Positions 1-11,760 of a stretch of DNA of 64,000 bases are shown piece by piece; the first letter of the stretch is position 1; each line of letters opens with the position of its first letter. A model generated the notes under the pieces. That model had not been told where the DNA came from. It saw nothing but the letters and a program-made list of their open reading frames with translations, and ran no database searches. A program made the position numbers and the translations under genes. Origin of the DNA: Hybos culiciformis (taxonomy: Eukaryota; Arthropoda; Insecta; Diptera; Hybotidae); NCBI GenBank assembly GCA_964007475.1, contig OZ023275.1, positions 37,381,381 to 37,445,380 of the forward strand, in the 5' to 3' direction.

Positions 1-969
1 ACGAATATCTAAACTGGCTCCGCTAAATAAAATCAGCAAGATCTTTATAGGGAACTTAATCGCTAACAAATCACTTTAATATCGCTGAATAAAATTCTGA
101 ATGAAAATCATTTAATCTGGCCGCTACTATTTAAAATAATTTCAAAATACATTTATCTCGCGACCAAAAATAAATTCTGAGCTATATTAATTGATGATTT
201 TAACAAATAATGTACAAATATTAAGGTTTGATACCCAAACATATAAATGTTATTAATTCTCTCACTTTTATTTATTAGTCCTTTGAATCATTTTATATGG
301 CAAAAATAATCCAATGACTTTTAAGGAAGTCTCAGATACATTCTTTCCACTTGGAAACTATCGTTTTAACTTGTGATTTAATTTTTTACATAATGGTTTT
401 TAAAAATAAAATATTGGATGTTTATAATATTATAAGTATTATGCAAACAATAATTAACACGTCAACTGATATTTATGGACATTTGTATATAATCCAAATT
501 TAAATTAAAAAATTAACATTAAATTTTTTTTTTTAAAACAAGCTTTTATTTATTGAACTTAAAAGCATAAAATAAAAATAAAAGCTATAAATACATACTT
601 CTTTAAATTTTTTTTTTTAAACTTAAGAAGGAATATTTAATTCGCCATTTTGTGGGAGGCTACATATTGGAGGTATTATAAAATTGAATATTGTATTGTC
701 TTCAGAACCGAAGATGTGTTAAAAATTTCAGCAATATCGGATATCGGTATATAGTCGAAAAATCAATCACAAGATTTGTCCCAAACAGATATGAATCGAA
801 CTTGAATAAAAGTTGGTAATTAAAAAGTAGTTTATAATTGCATAGAAGTAATAATAATGACCTGCAATTACTCATATATATTCAAATTATATATTTACAC
901 ATATTGTATAATAAGTTATGGAAAAAATAGTTTTTATTTATTTCCACTCTCTTACTTTAATAACCCAAA
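1..969. other. AT-rich flank, no gene seen
   Basis: I see only AT-rich sequence with homopolymer runs and no coding pattern or recognisable repeat. The last few dozen bases lead into the first DUF1091 gene and presumably hold its promoter and 5' UTR; I could not pick a TATA box or initiator with confidence. Confidence 0.5.
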
Positions 970-2012
970 ATGAGAAATTCGGTGACATTTTTTTTCATTA
1001 TAATTCAAATTATTTTTAATGCATTATCATCAAAATCAAATACAAAAACATTTATTAAATTTTTAGACTTTAAATGCTTTGTACTCACTTCCGAAGTCGA
1101 GGCAAATTGCAGCACAAATCATTTAAATGCATATTCGTCCGAAATAAATTTTAATTTAAACATTTTTTTAAGAGTTGATGTTCAAGCAGAGAACAAGGCT
1201 ATGGCAAGTATTTATAGAATAATGTACATATAATTATTAAAAAATTAAAACAATCAGAACAGAATATTAATTTCAAATGAAATATAAATTTTTGAATATT
1301 GATTTCAGATCAAATATAAATTTTTGAAGTACATCGGAACAAGTTTCAAACCATATGTAGGTGAAAGAACAGTTGACGTTTGCGACTTGCTATATTTCGC
1401 AACAAAGAAAAATGTAATGCCCTTTGCTGATTTGTTATCTCCATTATTGTCAAAGTATACAAATATCCGGGCATGTCCCTTAGGAGTAAGTAAATAATTG
1501 TTAAAAATTATAGAACTGATACAAAAAATCAATTTGTTGAAAAATCAAATGGATGATTGTGTACATTGCATTAATTTATTCATACTGCTAATATTTTGAT
1601 ACTACATATCATGCTATTATTTGTAATGATGTTTGAATACGAACCTGAAATAATTTTCATCGCTTTTTTTGATAAAATTTGAAAAAAAATAAATAAAATG
1701 TAAAATTAACTTAATATTTTTAATATTTTCTTTACATAATGAAATTTTCTCCCACGTGCATGGAGTTGTCTCAGTTAACTTGTTAGCAACAACTATTTAA
1801 CTATTTAATTTTAAAATTAGGTATTATCTTTTTAGCCTAATGAATTATTTTATGGTAGAAATGTACCAATGCCATTCGCCAAATATTCAACTGGTTTTTT
1901 TCCATTTGGAAAATATGGTTTGGAAGTATCATTCAATAAAACTTCTACATCAGAAAGTTTGGGCAGATTTGTTGTATATTTTGTGAACGGAAAAAATAAA
2001 AAAAATATTTAA
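970..2012 (+). CDS. DUF1091 (CheB/MD-2-like) small secreted protein, copy 1
   Basis: Three exons read in phase: 970-1203, 1309-1485 and 1836-2012, giving 195 residues. Residues 1-22 are a hydrophobic signal peptide after MRN. DUF1091 hallmarks are two cysteines in exon 1 (DFKCF and EANCS), VDVCDL early in exon 2, and ACPLG at the end of exon 2. Exon 3 ends in a lysine/asparagine-rich tail. Known members of this family in flies (CheB and relatives) are secreted ML-fold-like proteins, some expressed in chemosensory organs; the ligand here is unknown. The first intron starts GC (GCAAGT) where the three paralogues have GTAAGT, so this is either a GC-AG intron or a weakened donor. The start is the same Met as in the paralogues. 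Confidence 0.85.
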
Positions 2013-2907
2013 TTGATGCAAAAAAAAAATTGTTGTAGTATTTTTCTTTATTAGTTTATATGTTATTTGTTAAATTCCAAGATATTATATGTTAAATTCC
2101 AAGATATAATAACATGTTAAATTCCAAGTTATTTTATAGAACTTGCAGTCTTTATTCGATTTTTCGTTAAAATAAAGATAAATCTCCTCATTATTCTGTC
2201 ATCAACATTTTATTTTGATCAACTTAAAATGTAACAATAATTATTTTAATTCTAAAAAAATTTAAATAGTAATACGTAAAAGTTTTATTTTTGAAAAATA
2301 TTTTATTAGGTAATGAGAAATTAATTATAATTATATGTATTATATGGTATTATTATTAGAATATCAAAATCATAAGTCCTCCTTCAGACGAGAACACTTT
2401 ATCTGGAATACTAAATTTAGAATACTTCTTTGAGACGAAGACAAATACTGTATAATAATATAATATAACAGTATAATATTACGCTATAGTATAATATTCA
2501 GCAACCCGGCGAAAAAAAATAGGTTCAGAAGTTTTGTATCTGCATATTATATTCTATATTGCATTCGGTGTGAAAAGTTGTTATTAAACCACATAAAACA
2601 CGTATGTACTAACTAATTTATTTAAAAAAAAAACTTTATTCATCGTTTCGATTGATTCATGAAGAGAAAAATTGATAAGGTTGTGCGTCGAATGTATTCG
2701 GCTAATTTACGCATATATTACAATATTACAAACTATAAACACGCAGAAAATTGATAATAGATGAATTATTTATCTATAATCTAAATCTAGAAAACATTGT
2801 TAATAACTATGTAATAACTAGCTCAAGTAAATAATAATATAGATAAAAATATTTATAAATAAAGGTTAAATATCGTTTTTAATTAACATTTTACCTACTA
2901 AGACAAA
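2013..2907. other. Spacer with a small direct repeat
   Basis: No gene. Around 2070-2130 the motif GTTAAATTCCAAG occurs three times at close spacing. The rest is AT-rich spacer and the probable promoter of the second DUF1091 gene. Confidence 0.5.
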
Positions 2908-3986
2908 ATGAGATATTCGATAATATTATTTTCAATTGTAGTTTCGATTATTTTCAATTTTCGTGTAATATCAAAATCTAACTTAAGAACAATTACCAAA
3001 TTTACAGATTTTAAATGTTTTGTACTCAGCTCCAAAGTCGAAGCAAATTGTAGTACAAATCATTTAGATGAATATACATCTGAAATAAGTTTTTACTTTA
3101 ACATTTTTTTTAGAATCGATCTCAAAGATGAAAACAAAGCTTTCGTAAGTAATAATGGGAACTTATAGGTGTTTCAGTTTTCAATGCTCACAGACTTTTT
3201 GTGACAACGGTGGTCTAAAAAAAAATTGTGCCAAATTTCACTGTGGAGCAAATCGACTTTATGCAAAAAGAGTATAATTTTTTTTACAACATTGGTTTTA
3301 TAGACGTAACTTTGGATGCTAACAAGATAACCAGCTTCATATCTTTTTTGAAACGTATATTTATTTCCTCAAACTCTTATAGATTACTTATAAATTTTTT
3401 TTTTTGCAAAATTGCAGATAAAATATAAATTTTTGAAATTGATGGGAACCAGCTACAAGCCGTATGTAGTCGAAAGAACATTGGACGTTTGCGACTTTCT
3501 AGATTTCACATCAAAAAAAAAAGTTTTTCCCTTTCTTGATATAATATCACCAATATTGTCAAAGTATTCTAATTTACATTCATGTCCTCTAGGAGTAAGT
3601 AAATTATTATTTAATTATTAAAAATTATATACTTAGTTAATATGTTAATAAGTTGTGTTGTGCATTTTGCATTCATTCATGCCATACGACTAATAATTTC
3701 TATACTGAAGAGGTTGTACAAATTCTATAAGTTATAACGATGATTTTAAATTATTTTTCAACGAAAAGATTGTAATAAAAATATTTTTAAATTATTATCT
3801 TTTTAGCCAGATGAAGTTCTGTATGGCAGAAATATACCATGGCCAGTTATTTTTTCGAATACATATTTTCCATTTGGAAAATATGGTTTGGAATTTTCAT
3901 TTAATATAACTTCTACAGGAGAAAGTTTGGGCAGATTTGTTATATATTTTGTACATGGAAAGAAAAAATTTAAAAAAAATATTTAA
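2908..3986 (+). CDS. DUF1091 small secreted protein, copy 2
   Basis: Exons 2908-3144, 3418-3594 and 3807-3986 join in phase to 197 residues. It has the same architecture as copy 1: signal peptide, DFKCF, EANCS, LDVCDF, SCPLG, then the PFGKYGLEF segment and a basic tail (GKKKFKKNI). Splice sites are canonical (GTAAGT donors; CAG and TAG acceptors). Intron 1 holds a 66-residue open frame that is not conserved in the paralogues and is not considered real. Role inferred from family only: a secreted lipid- or pheromone-related binding protein. Confidence 0.86.
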
Positions 3987-4722
3987 TTGTTATAATATTT
4001 TTTTATTTTTGTTAAATTTATTTAATGTGTATACATGATGAAAACAATTTCATATTAATTTTTAAGTAATTTAATATAGGATTTTAAAATAATACAGTTC
4101 TTAAGAGATAGTTTTGTTAAAAGAATATTTGTTGTTGAAATGAAACGAGAAAACTTAAAAACCGAAGAACGCCCTTATAAAACTACAAATAGGATCAAAT
4201 GAGTCTACTCAAAGAATTTTCAAATATAAAATTCCCCGTCCATGCATTATCGATAAAATTGGTATTTTAAAACTAACATTATGTCTACTGCTTTCAAAAA
4301 AAAAAGTCTATCTGAAAAAAAATAAAGATAAAAATAAAATGACAAGCAGTCGTAAGATCTTTTATTTTTGAAGATTTTTCCAAGAAATTAATTGTGTTCA
4401 TATCTTATTATCTCTACAAAAAATATATATATATTTTTAATATAAAAGGTAGAGCAAGATTAATGAGATTGAACCTTGAAACTAGTCGAAAAAAATAGAT
4501 TTAAATAAAAATTATTTTATTAATCATTACTGAAAATAAAATATATATTTATACATAATTTATATCTATTATCTACTAAATCTAAGAAATCTAGTTAAAA
4601 AAAAAGTGTTTTAGTAAATAATTACGTACTCCTACATATAAGTACTATAATAATCAATAATAAAAAATATATTTTTTTTATTTACATAATATCACTGTAC
4701 TTATGTAGTCCAAAAACTGAAA
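3987..4722. other. Spacer between DUF1091 copies 2 and 3
   Basis: AT-rich spacer without coding signal. From about 4500 onward it matches the region upstream of copy 4 (about 8690-8915), so its last 220 bases belong to the duplicated block and probably contain the shared promoter. Confidence 0.55.
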
Positions 4723-6834
4723 ATGAGAAATTTAGTATTATTTTTTTTAATTATAATTTCACTTGCTTTCGAATGCGTCGCTTTATTAAAGTCAAACTTA
4801 AATACGTTTCAAAAATTTTTAGATTTTAAATGCTTTGTACACAGCTCCAAAGCCGACGCAAATTGCAGTGTAAAAGATTTGAGTGAATATTCTTCCGAAA
4901 TAAGTTTTAATTTAAACATTTTCTTAAAAATTGGTACCGAAACAGAGAATAAAGTTATCGTAAGTATTAATGAAATGGAGTATGTACCTACCAGTGGCGA
5001 GCGGTCTAAGGTGCTCCAGGTGCAGAGCACACTCTCTTAAAAAATACCTTATCAAAATAAAATTATAAAAAAAATTATAACTAGCTAGAGTTTTTAAATC
5101 AATATGTTTTTATTTTCAATACATACTGGCAAACAAAAGTACTCTGAATATTTACAAAATTCGCGTTAGAATCTGAAAAATGTAAAAACTAAAAATTTAC
5201 CATTATCGCACCGCAATTAAAGTTATAACAAATTTTTTGGTGCTAATCAGGTGCTAGCACAAGTTGCTTGAACAAAAATAATAAAGCTTTTTATTTTTCA
5301 TATAAAAAATTTCCAGCATTGCGCATGCGTAATCATTTTACACAAGCAAAATAAAAAAAAATAAATCCTTTTGTGTGCTACAAAATTTCTGCACCTCTCT
5401 ATCAACAAACGAACATTATAAACAATTTCTGATCCTACACAAAAAACTCTAGTGGAAAACTGTGAAGGTGTAAGCTTTTTATATTGTTTTGTGCTTTTGA
5501 TGTTTTGCCGCTGAAGGGAATTTTTCTCTCTCTGAACATAAGAACTCTAGTGGAAAACTGTGAAGGTGTGTTTTGTTTTGTTTTGTGCTTTTGATGTTTT
5601 GCCGCTCAAGGGAATTTTTCTCTCTCTGAACATAAGAACTCTAGTGGAAAACTGTGAAGGTGTGTTTTGTGCTTTTGATGTTTTGCCGCTCAAGGGAATT
5701 TTTCTCCTATGAACATAAGAATGGTAAAATTCTGAAAAGTAAACTGTTGTAAATGACAATAATGTTGTCTTTAAAAAAAATTGTTTATTGAAATGTTTTT
5801 GTTAAAATTTAGTTTAATGCTTCTCAGGAAAATTTTGGAATAAAAATATTCTGAACGTAAAATAGTCTAGTTGCGTTTGGTTGGTGTAATTAAATCTCAA
5901 AAGGAAATTACAGTAACAAAATGCATGTTGAATTTTTTTACACAGAATATTTTTATTTAAAAATTTTTTTGAGGAGAAGCACTATTGTTTCAAAACATTA
6001 TAAAAACATTATAAATTATAATTAACTAAAATCTAGATTAATAAAAAAAAAATAAAAAATAAAAAAAAAATAAAAAATGGAACCATTATCCCTCTACGTC
6101 CTCTTCATTGGTTCTGGGTCACTCCAAGGGTGGGACAACTCTGCACACCTTCAAATAAAAGTCACCGCACGCCACTGGTACCTACACATAAAATTACGGT
6201 ACGGTGGTGTGAAGACTAAAAAACAATTATAAAAAAAAAAAATTTCTCATGACAAAATACACACTTAAAATCCCGTGGCGATCCATAATTTTCTATGTAA
6301 CTTATATACCTACATTCTTATATACTTACATTTACATTTCTTAATATTTAATTTTTATAAAATTTTAGATAAGATATAAATTTTTGAAGTTTATGGGAAC
6401 AAAGTACAAGCCGTACGTAGTCGACAGAACGCTTGACACATGCGACCTTCTAGATTTCACATCAAAAAAAAATGTTATTCCCTTTCTCGATATAATAGCA
6501 CCACTAATGGAAAAGTTTTCTAATTTACATTCATGTCCTCTAGGAGTAAGTAAAATATGTGGAGTGTAAATTATACTCATATCATCAATATACACAGTTT
6601 CAAATTATCTAATATTATACAAACTATATTTCTAAATAGTTGTCTTTTTAGCCTGATGAAGTTTTTTATGGTAGAAATGTACCAATGCCTTTTGTCAGTT
6701 TTTCACAAACATTTTTTCCACTTGGAAAATATGGTTTGGAATTTTCATTCAATGTTACTTCTACAAGAGAAAGTTTAGGAAGGTTTGTTTTATATTTCGA
6801 GCATGGAAAAAAAAAATTAAAAAAAAAAAATTAA
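4723..6834 (+). CDS. DUF1091 small secreted protein, copy 3
   Basis: Exons 4723-4959, 6369-6545 and 6652-6834 join in phase to 198 residues. Signal peptide (MRNLVLFFLIIISLAFE), DFKCF, DANCS, LDTCDL, SCPLG and a lysine-rich tail are present. Intron 1 has grown to about 1.4 kb because a 1,186-bp hAT-like element sits in it, 32 bases after the donor. Coding sequence is very similar to copy 4, so the two are recent duplicates. All four core cysteines and all splice sites are intact, so the gene looks functional despite the insertion. Confidence 0.86.
4992..6177. mobile_element. Non-autonomous hAT-like DNA element with 8-bp target duplication
   Basis: The ends are inverted: the left begins CAGTGGCGAGCGGT and the right, reverse-complemented, begins CAGTGGCGTGCGGT. 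The flanks carry the same 8 bases, GTACCTAC (4984-4991 and 6178-6185), as expected for hAT superfamily insertions. The paralogous intron of DUF1091 copy 4 lacks this element. No transposase reading frame is present. A roughly 96-bp tandem repeat lies inside. It sits in the sense intron of DUF1091 copy 3. Confidence 0.8.
5446..5722. repeat. Three-copy tandem repeat inside the hAT-like element
   Basis: Three copies of a 94-98-bp unit beginning ACTCTAGTGGAAAACTGTGA and running through GATGTTTTGCCGCT and GGGAATTTTTCTC. Copies start at 5446, 5544 and 5638 and differ by a short T/G-rich insertion and a few substitutions. Confidence 0.85.
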
Positions 6835-7034
6835 TTATTGTAATCTTTTTCTTTTTATTTTTCTTAAATTTTTATAATACTTACATAAAATATAATATGT
6901 ACCTAGATATAAAATATACTATAATAAAATTGATTTAAAAGATGCATGAAAATTGATTTTAATGAACTTACTTCTTTCTTTAGTTACCTATATGTAACTA
7001 TTGAAGTTATAATAAACATAGCTTAATTGAAATT

Positions 7035-8145
7035 CGTTCCATCAATGCTTATTTGTCGTAACTGACTTTTTTGAGATTTTGATATTATTGGCTCATATAT
7101 ACTAAAAATTTTAAATCTTTTTTTTGCACGTATCCAGATGACGATACCTACCTCCAATCCCGAGATATTCAGTGTCGACTTTATCGTAAATGCAAAATTT
7201 GGGAAAAAAAATCGTGCTTATTTGTCTTACCTGGCAAACTAATATTTTTTTATATGAGAAATTTTAGTTTTTTATTAAATTACACTTCAGACACTTTTAA
7301 TTCCTGTTTGTCGTATTAAATACTTGATTTTATTTTTTTCTTTTATTTGAAAACTAATTTCTTATTTGTCGTATGTTTAAAAAAAATATAAAATTAGGCG
7401 TATCTTGTCATTAACAATTGGCTGCTTATTTGTCGTTCACAATACTGTAGTGTTTCATATAAAGCAAGTTTGTTAAATCTTATTTTATTTTTTATTTGTC
7501 GTACTCTATACAGATTTTTAGTAACTTAGACAACTTGTAGGAGTAGTTTTTATACCATTATTATATTTGCCTATTACTGAGGACTATGTATGGGAATACT
7601 TTTTATATGCTTTTTTGTGAATTTATTTTTATTATTATTTAATTTTTGATATTATTTACAATGTACCTAATGTGACTTATTTTTATTCAAATAAATATGG
7701 AATACTTTATAAATTACATTGAATTTTTACTAATATTTCAGATAATTTTCTTTTTTTCCAATATTTTAAAACAAAATTATGACTACTTTATGTTACTGAT
7801 TGATTTTAGGTGTCGTATTTATTACACTTTGTATAAAAATTAGATAAAAACCTCTTTGTTTCTTAAATGTCGTAACTGCACTTTTTTGTCAGATACGTCA
7901 ACGATCGAAACGTTTTAGTGCAGATACGACAATTTACAAAAATTCGAAGCTTAATAACTCAAAAACTATTAACGTTGAAAGAAAGTGCTTTCACGACAAA
8001 AAAGTTATCCCGTCGTAGAAACGAATGTTGTTTTGAAATTGTTGATAAAACTAACAGATCGGCTATTATCAGCTTTTGAACTTTAAACTCGATTATCTCA
8101 AAACTAGGTTTATGTTAGTTGCGACAAATAAGCATTGATGGGACG
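7035..8145. mobile_element. 1.1-kb DNA element with 28-bp inverted ends and repeated subterminal motif
   Basis: The left end (CGTTCCATCAATGCTTATTT) and right end (reverse complement CGTCCCATCAATGCTTATTT) are inverted copies continuing through GTCG(T/C)AACT. AATT flanks both sides. The matching place in the second duplication unit reads GAAATTGTATT with a single AATT and no insert, so the boundary is well defined. At least eight copies of a TTATTTGTCGTA-like motif are scattered inside, inverted toward the right end. No transposase frame is visible, so it is non-autonomous. The superfamily is not assigned. Confidence 0.8.
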
Positions 8146-8918
8146 AATTGTATTATCAAAAGTAATCATCAAGCAATGCATTATTGTACATATTCTTAAA
8201 TATCGTCTGCTAAGAAATGAAACAACGTATCATATTTATACGTCATTATTAGATAATAGCACCATTCCTCGTACTCGATTTTATAAGTATACAACTATTT
8301 TGCAATATTCTTAATGTTGATTAAAATGTGTTTTTTAGATAAAAATTTTACGTTACTTGATATTTTTGCATACGTTTTTTTAATTTTCAAATCTTTAAAC
8401 TCATTATTACCCGAAACTATACTTTTTATACATTGTTTCATTTCTCAGCAGACGATATATTCTATTTACTATATTTTATTCTATTGTGTGTAGGTAAATG
8501 AGTTACTATTGGCAATTAGGTATTTACTATTTAAAAAGAAATTAAAATAATATAATTAGTTAAAATTAAGATCATTATTTTTACGCCTGAATGTGCATTA
8601 TCAAAACATTTTTAGCCCTATTTAGTATTTATTATCATTTTTTATCTTATGAACAAAATTTTTAAGGGATAGATATAATACAATAAAATTAAAAACAATT
8701 AATTTATTACTGAAAACAAAATATATATTTAATTATTACTGAAAATAAAATATATATTTATACATAATTTATCTAATTATTATCTACTAAATCTAAGAAA
8801 TCTAGTTAGTAAATAATTACGTATACACCTACATATAAATACTATAATAATCAATTAAAAAAAATATTTTATTTTATTTACACAATAACATTCTATTTAT
8901 GTAGTCCAAAAACGCAAA
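8146..8918. other. Spacer before DUF1091 copy 4
   Basis: AT-rich spacer. Up to about 8690 it is the rest of the 3' flank of the first duplication unit, matched at about 11960-12200. From about 8690 it is the 5' flank of the second unit, with a local duplication of ATTACTGAAAA(T/C)AAAATATAT near 8705-8760. Confidence 0.6.
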
Positions 8919-11760
8919 ATGAGAAATTTTGTATTATTTTTTTTAATCACAATTTCACTTGCTTTCGAACGCGTCGCATTATCAAAGTCAAACTTAAAAA
9001 CGTTTAAAAAATATTTAGATCTTAAATGCTTTGTACACAGTTCCAAAGCCGACGCAAATTGCAGTGTAAATGATTTAAGTGAATATTCTTCCGAAATAAG
9101 TTTTAATTTAAACATTTTCTTTAAAGTTGGTACCGAAACAGAAAATAAAGTTCTCGTAAGTATTAATGAAATGGAGTATGTCATCACCAACACTAAGATT
9201 TATCAGCCGTGTAGTTGAAATGTAAAACAAAACTTTTCGTAGGGATAATAAATAAAAAATTCCCACTAGTTTTAAAATTTTTATTCGGCCGATGGACGTG
9301 CGTGATTTTTGCTGGCTTTTTAGTTCAATTTTTAAAAATATTTTAAAATTAAATTGATAACAAACGTATACATAAATTAATAAAAAATCTATTTTTTATT
9401 AGTTTCCTAGGACAATTTTTTTCTTAACTACAGACTACAGGTGGATTTTTACTTGTTGTTTTTTGTTTTTCACAAAAATGGAATGAAAATATTTAATTTT
9501 AATTTACCTATTTTCATAAATAAATTAAAAATGATTTTAAAAAAATGATTGAAATTTTGAAATAAAAAAATTATCAAAAAAAAAATTATTGTGCTATAAT
9601 CAATTTTAATTGGATTTTAGAGTATTTTTTTTAATGAAAATAATTTTCAATAGAAATTTTTAATGAAAATATATTCATAAAGTGAAGTAAAATTTAAAAT
9701 TGTTTTCAATAAATAAATAAAAAAATATAATTTCAAATACAAAATATAAAAACAAAACTTTTTTTTGTACAGGTAGAAGGTAGGATACCTACATAAGTAG
9801 GTGGGTCCCCAGGTAGAAAAACAGCCACGTAAGTGCACAAGTTCGATTTGTTCGAAACTTGGTGAGAGAGTAGGGCGGTCCTCAAATCCTCAAATCCTTA
9901 CATCCCAGAAGGTTTCTACCGGTAAACTCTCGTTTCAGGGATATGCAGCCCCATAGTTTTCATATGTTAGGTAGATATAGGTTCCTACCTACTTGCTTTG
10001 TAGTAACCAAAAACTTTTTTTTTGTCTTAATATGAGTTTTTTAAATAAAAAGTTGTCTTTTGGAATGGAAGACGGCAGCCGCCTCCTCCAATCCCCTTAA
10101 TTTTTTTTTGTTTCGAGATTCGCTTTCATTATTAGGTATTTTTAATGTACCTGATCTGATAAGTATACATATAACTGATATATGAACTCTTTGGGGGGTC
10201 ATATCTCCGAAATAAGAACTTATCGGTAAAAAACGTATTGGTTTTGAGGGTTTGGGTATCACCGCTACTCCCCCAACAAGTTTCAGCTAAATCGGGATTG
10301 TACACGTTAGCTGATTGTACACGTTAGCTGAAAATCTAATAAGAGCTAGGTACGATAGCTAGATAGTTTTTTTTAGTTTATGTAAACTTTAATTAAATTT
10401 TAAAAAATATTTGAATTTTTTTAAATTAATTTAAAATTAAAGGTAAATTACATATAATAGGTACCTAGAGCCTAGAAATTATGTCAAAAAAAAGTTTAAT
10501 TTACTTTACCAGCAAGAAAAAAAATTTATGGATTAAATTTATGGATTAAATTTGCTCGATTTTTGTCATTTTTATTTAGACAAATACGGTTTTTTTTCTT
10601 AAAAATTAATATTAATCTAATATATTAAAAGGTGAACTCACCTCTTAAACGACCTTGGCAGTGTTGGCACTTTCCTCTATTTATTTTTTTAAACGTAAAT
10701 AATAAATAAAATAACCGAATGACTGTGCAACACTGAATGCAAGGCGTACTTTGATAAAAACTTTAAAATACAAACAAAAAAAATCAAGGCGTACTTTATC
10801 AATAAAAAAATAAAAGCATTCTCTTCGAAATAACAAAAATCAACGCATAGTCACTAGGCTAGGCCTGTACTATTTTTTGTGTGCAGGCTTTTTTCTAGTT
10901 ATATAATAAATTACATTTAATAATTAAATTATGTTTTTTTTGTTTTTAATCCCATTTTACAGATTAATCTTTAGGTTTTGTATAGGAAATCTCATAGGGT
11001 TTCATACATTTGTTATGATTTTTATGCCTACGAGATGCTGTCAATGTATTGTTTTTTTTTAATAGGGGGCTTTTAATTTATGTTGGTATTGAGTAAGTAC
11101 ATATAAAATTACGGTGAGGTGGTGTGAAAGACAAAAAAACAATTATAAAAAAAATTTCTCATGACAAAATACACATATAAAATCCCGTAGCGATCCATAA
11201 TTTTTTTATATGTAACTTATGTGCTTACATTCTTATATATGTATATATATACTAACATTTACAATTTCTTTATATTTAATTTTTGTAAAATTTCAGGTAA
11301 GATATAAATTTTTGAAGTTAATGGGAACAAAGTTCAAGCCGTACGTAGTCGACAGAACGCTTGACACATGCGACTTTCTAGATTTCACATCAACAAAAAA
11401 TGTTATTCCCTTTCTCAATATGATATCACCACTAGTGGCCAAGTATTCTAATTTACATTCATGTCCTCTAGGAGTAAGTAAAATATGTGGAGTGTAAATT
11501 ATACTCATATCATCAATATACACAGTTTCAAATTATCAAAAATTATAAAAACTATTTCTAAATGGTTGTCTTTTTAGCCTGATGAAGTTTTTTATGGTAG
11601 AAATGTACCAATGCCTTTTGTCAATTTTTCACAAACATATTTTCCACTTGGAAAATATGGTTTAGAATTTTCATTCAATGTTACTTCGACAAGAGAAAGT
11701 TTAGGAAGGTTTGTTTTATATTTCGAGCATGGGAAAAAAAAATTTAAAAAAAAAATTTAA
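8919..11760 (+). CDS. DUF1091 small secreted protein, copy 4
   Basis: Exons 8919-9155, 11297-11473 and 11578-11760 join in phase to 198 residues. Signal peptide, LKCFV, DANCS, LDTCDF, SCPLG and a basic tail (GKKKFKKKI) match copy 3 closely. Intron 1 is about 2.1 kb, enlarged by inserted DNA between about 9185 and 11090 that is absent from copy 3. Splice sites are canonical. Function inferred from family only. Confidence 0.86.
9185..11090. mobile_element. Inserted repeat-derived DNA in intron 1 of DUF1091 copy 4
   Basis: Compared with copy 3 after removal of its hAT element, this block is extra. It starts at nearly the same intron position (just after GGAGTATGT). A part near 10030-10100 (AAATAAAAAGTTGT...GACGGCAGCCGCCTCC) matches the reverse complement of the element at 31109-31562, so it includes a related dispersed repeat. 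A 17-base stretch TTGTACACGTTAGCTGA is doubled near 10298-10331. I could not find clean terminal repeats, so it may be composite. Confidence 0.5.

Noticed and set aside
3228..3428. 66-codon open frame inside intron 1 of DUF1091 copy 2
   Set aside because: It lies between a good donor and acceptor, is not conserved in the paralogues and has no recognisable motif.
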